Source: Bacteroidota bacterium
Lineage (GTDB): Bacteria > Bacteroidota > Ignavibacteria > UBA10030
DNA: 5,371 bases
Direction of reading: 5' to 3'
Assembly: GCA_025455125.1 (NCBI GenBank)
Contig: JALONE010000105.1
Coordinates: 1-5,371, forward strand
Shown: positions 5,234 through 5,371 of the stretch, one piece after another
Position numbering within the stretch: position 1 is the stretch's first letter
Layout: each line of letters begins with the position of its first letter
The notes under the pieces: generated by a model
The model's database searches: none
Seen by the model: only the letters and a program-made list of their open reading frames with translations
What the model was told of the DNA's origin: nothing
Made by a program: the position numbers and the translations under genes

Positions 5234-5371
5234 TCAAATTTCAACACCCGACTTCAGGAAGAGCGCTCCGCTGACGTAGATCCCTTTCGGAAAGACCACT
5301 ACGCCGCCGCGCGCCGCGGCCGAATCGATGGCCTTCTGAATCTCCGCGGTCGCGACGGTCTTGCCGTCGCC
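5234..5371 (-). pseudogene. GH28 polygalacturonase-like fragment, N-terminal part, prematurely stopped
   Basis: The gene enters from the right edge, and its true start is outside. The 45 visible residues include AEIQKAIDSAAARGGVVVFP, then KGIYVSGALFLKSGVEI and a TGA. This is the characteristic first beta-helix turns of family 28 glycoside hydrolases (pectin or polygalacturonate cleavage, usually exported). In that family the chain continues for about 300 more residues holding the catalytic Asp motifs; here it stops. Shifting frame by one base at 5237 reads on as LNENSVLL, which resembles what normally follows (V-x-L-x-L-x-E-N-A-x-L-L), so a frameshift is likely. Only about 130 bases remain before the pilin-like gene, so the catalytic part is absent whichever frame is read. 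A distinct short beta-helix protein is the less likely alternative. Confidence 0.6.

Noticed and set aside
5031..5237. Minus-strand 68-codon frame overlapping the start of the pilin-like gene
   Set aside because: It begins at a TTG without a Shine-Dalgarno and its second half is the out-of-frame shadow of the pilin-like gene. Its first part is better read as the shifted continuation of the GH28 fragment.
1..5371. CRISPR arrays, tRNA or rRNA genes, insertion sequences, attachment sites
   Set aside because: No spaced repeat array, tRNA cloverleaf, transposase-like reading frame or terminal repeats were seen on either strand.

Overview
All recognisable genes in this 5.4 kb window lie on the minus strand, so they are described from right to left. 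The DNA is moderately GC-rich, with Shine-Dalgarno sequences before most genes and sigma-54 signalling genes. The small pilin-like protein resembles, from memory, proteins of the Ignavibacteria/Chlorobi/Bacteroidota side of the bacteria. No marker gene is present, so that placement is a weak inference.

Layout in order of transcription: (1) a GH28 polygalacturonase-like N-terminal fragment entering from the right edge and stopped at 5234; (2) a small pilin-like protein (5103-4720) with a strong Shine-Dalgarno and a textbook rho-independent terminator at 4682-4651; (3) an exported double-PDZ protein without a protease domain (4542-3523), preceded by an ECF-type promoter candidate and followed by a 10-bp hairpin; (4) a soluble PAS-PAS histidine kinase (GTG start at 3406, end 1997); (5) an NtrC-family sigma-54 activator response regulator (1996-629) whose ATG directly abuts the kinase stop codon; (6) a regulatory gap (628-420) with a near-perfect sigma-54 promoter and upstream repeats; (7) a 62-residue single-span membrane protein (419-231); (8) the start of a receiver-like protein (210 to the left edge, incomplete).

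The best-supported story is a compact sigma-54 circuit. A cytoplasmic kinase and its activator are translationally coupled. Immediately downstream lies a sigma-54 promoter with an inverted repeat about 120 bp upstream of the predicted start, the usual place for an activator site. That promoter would drive the tiny membrane protein and the atypical receiver protein. A weaker sigma-54-like sequence lies before the pilin-like gene, so the same activator might also control it. The PDZ protein appears to be its own unit. Promoter, operator and regulatory links are inferences from sequence; the kinase, activator and PDZ calls are secure.
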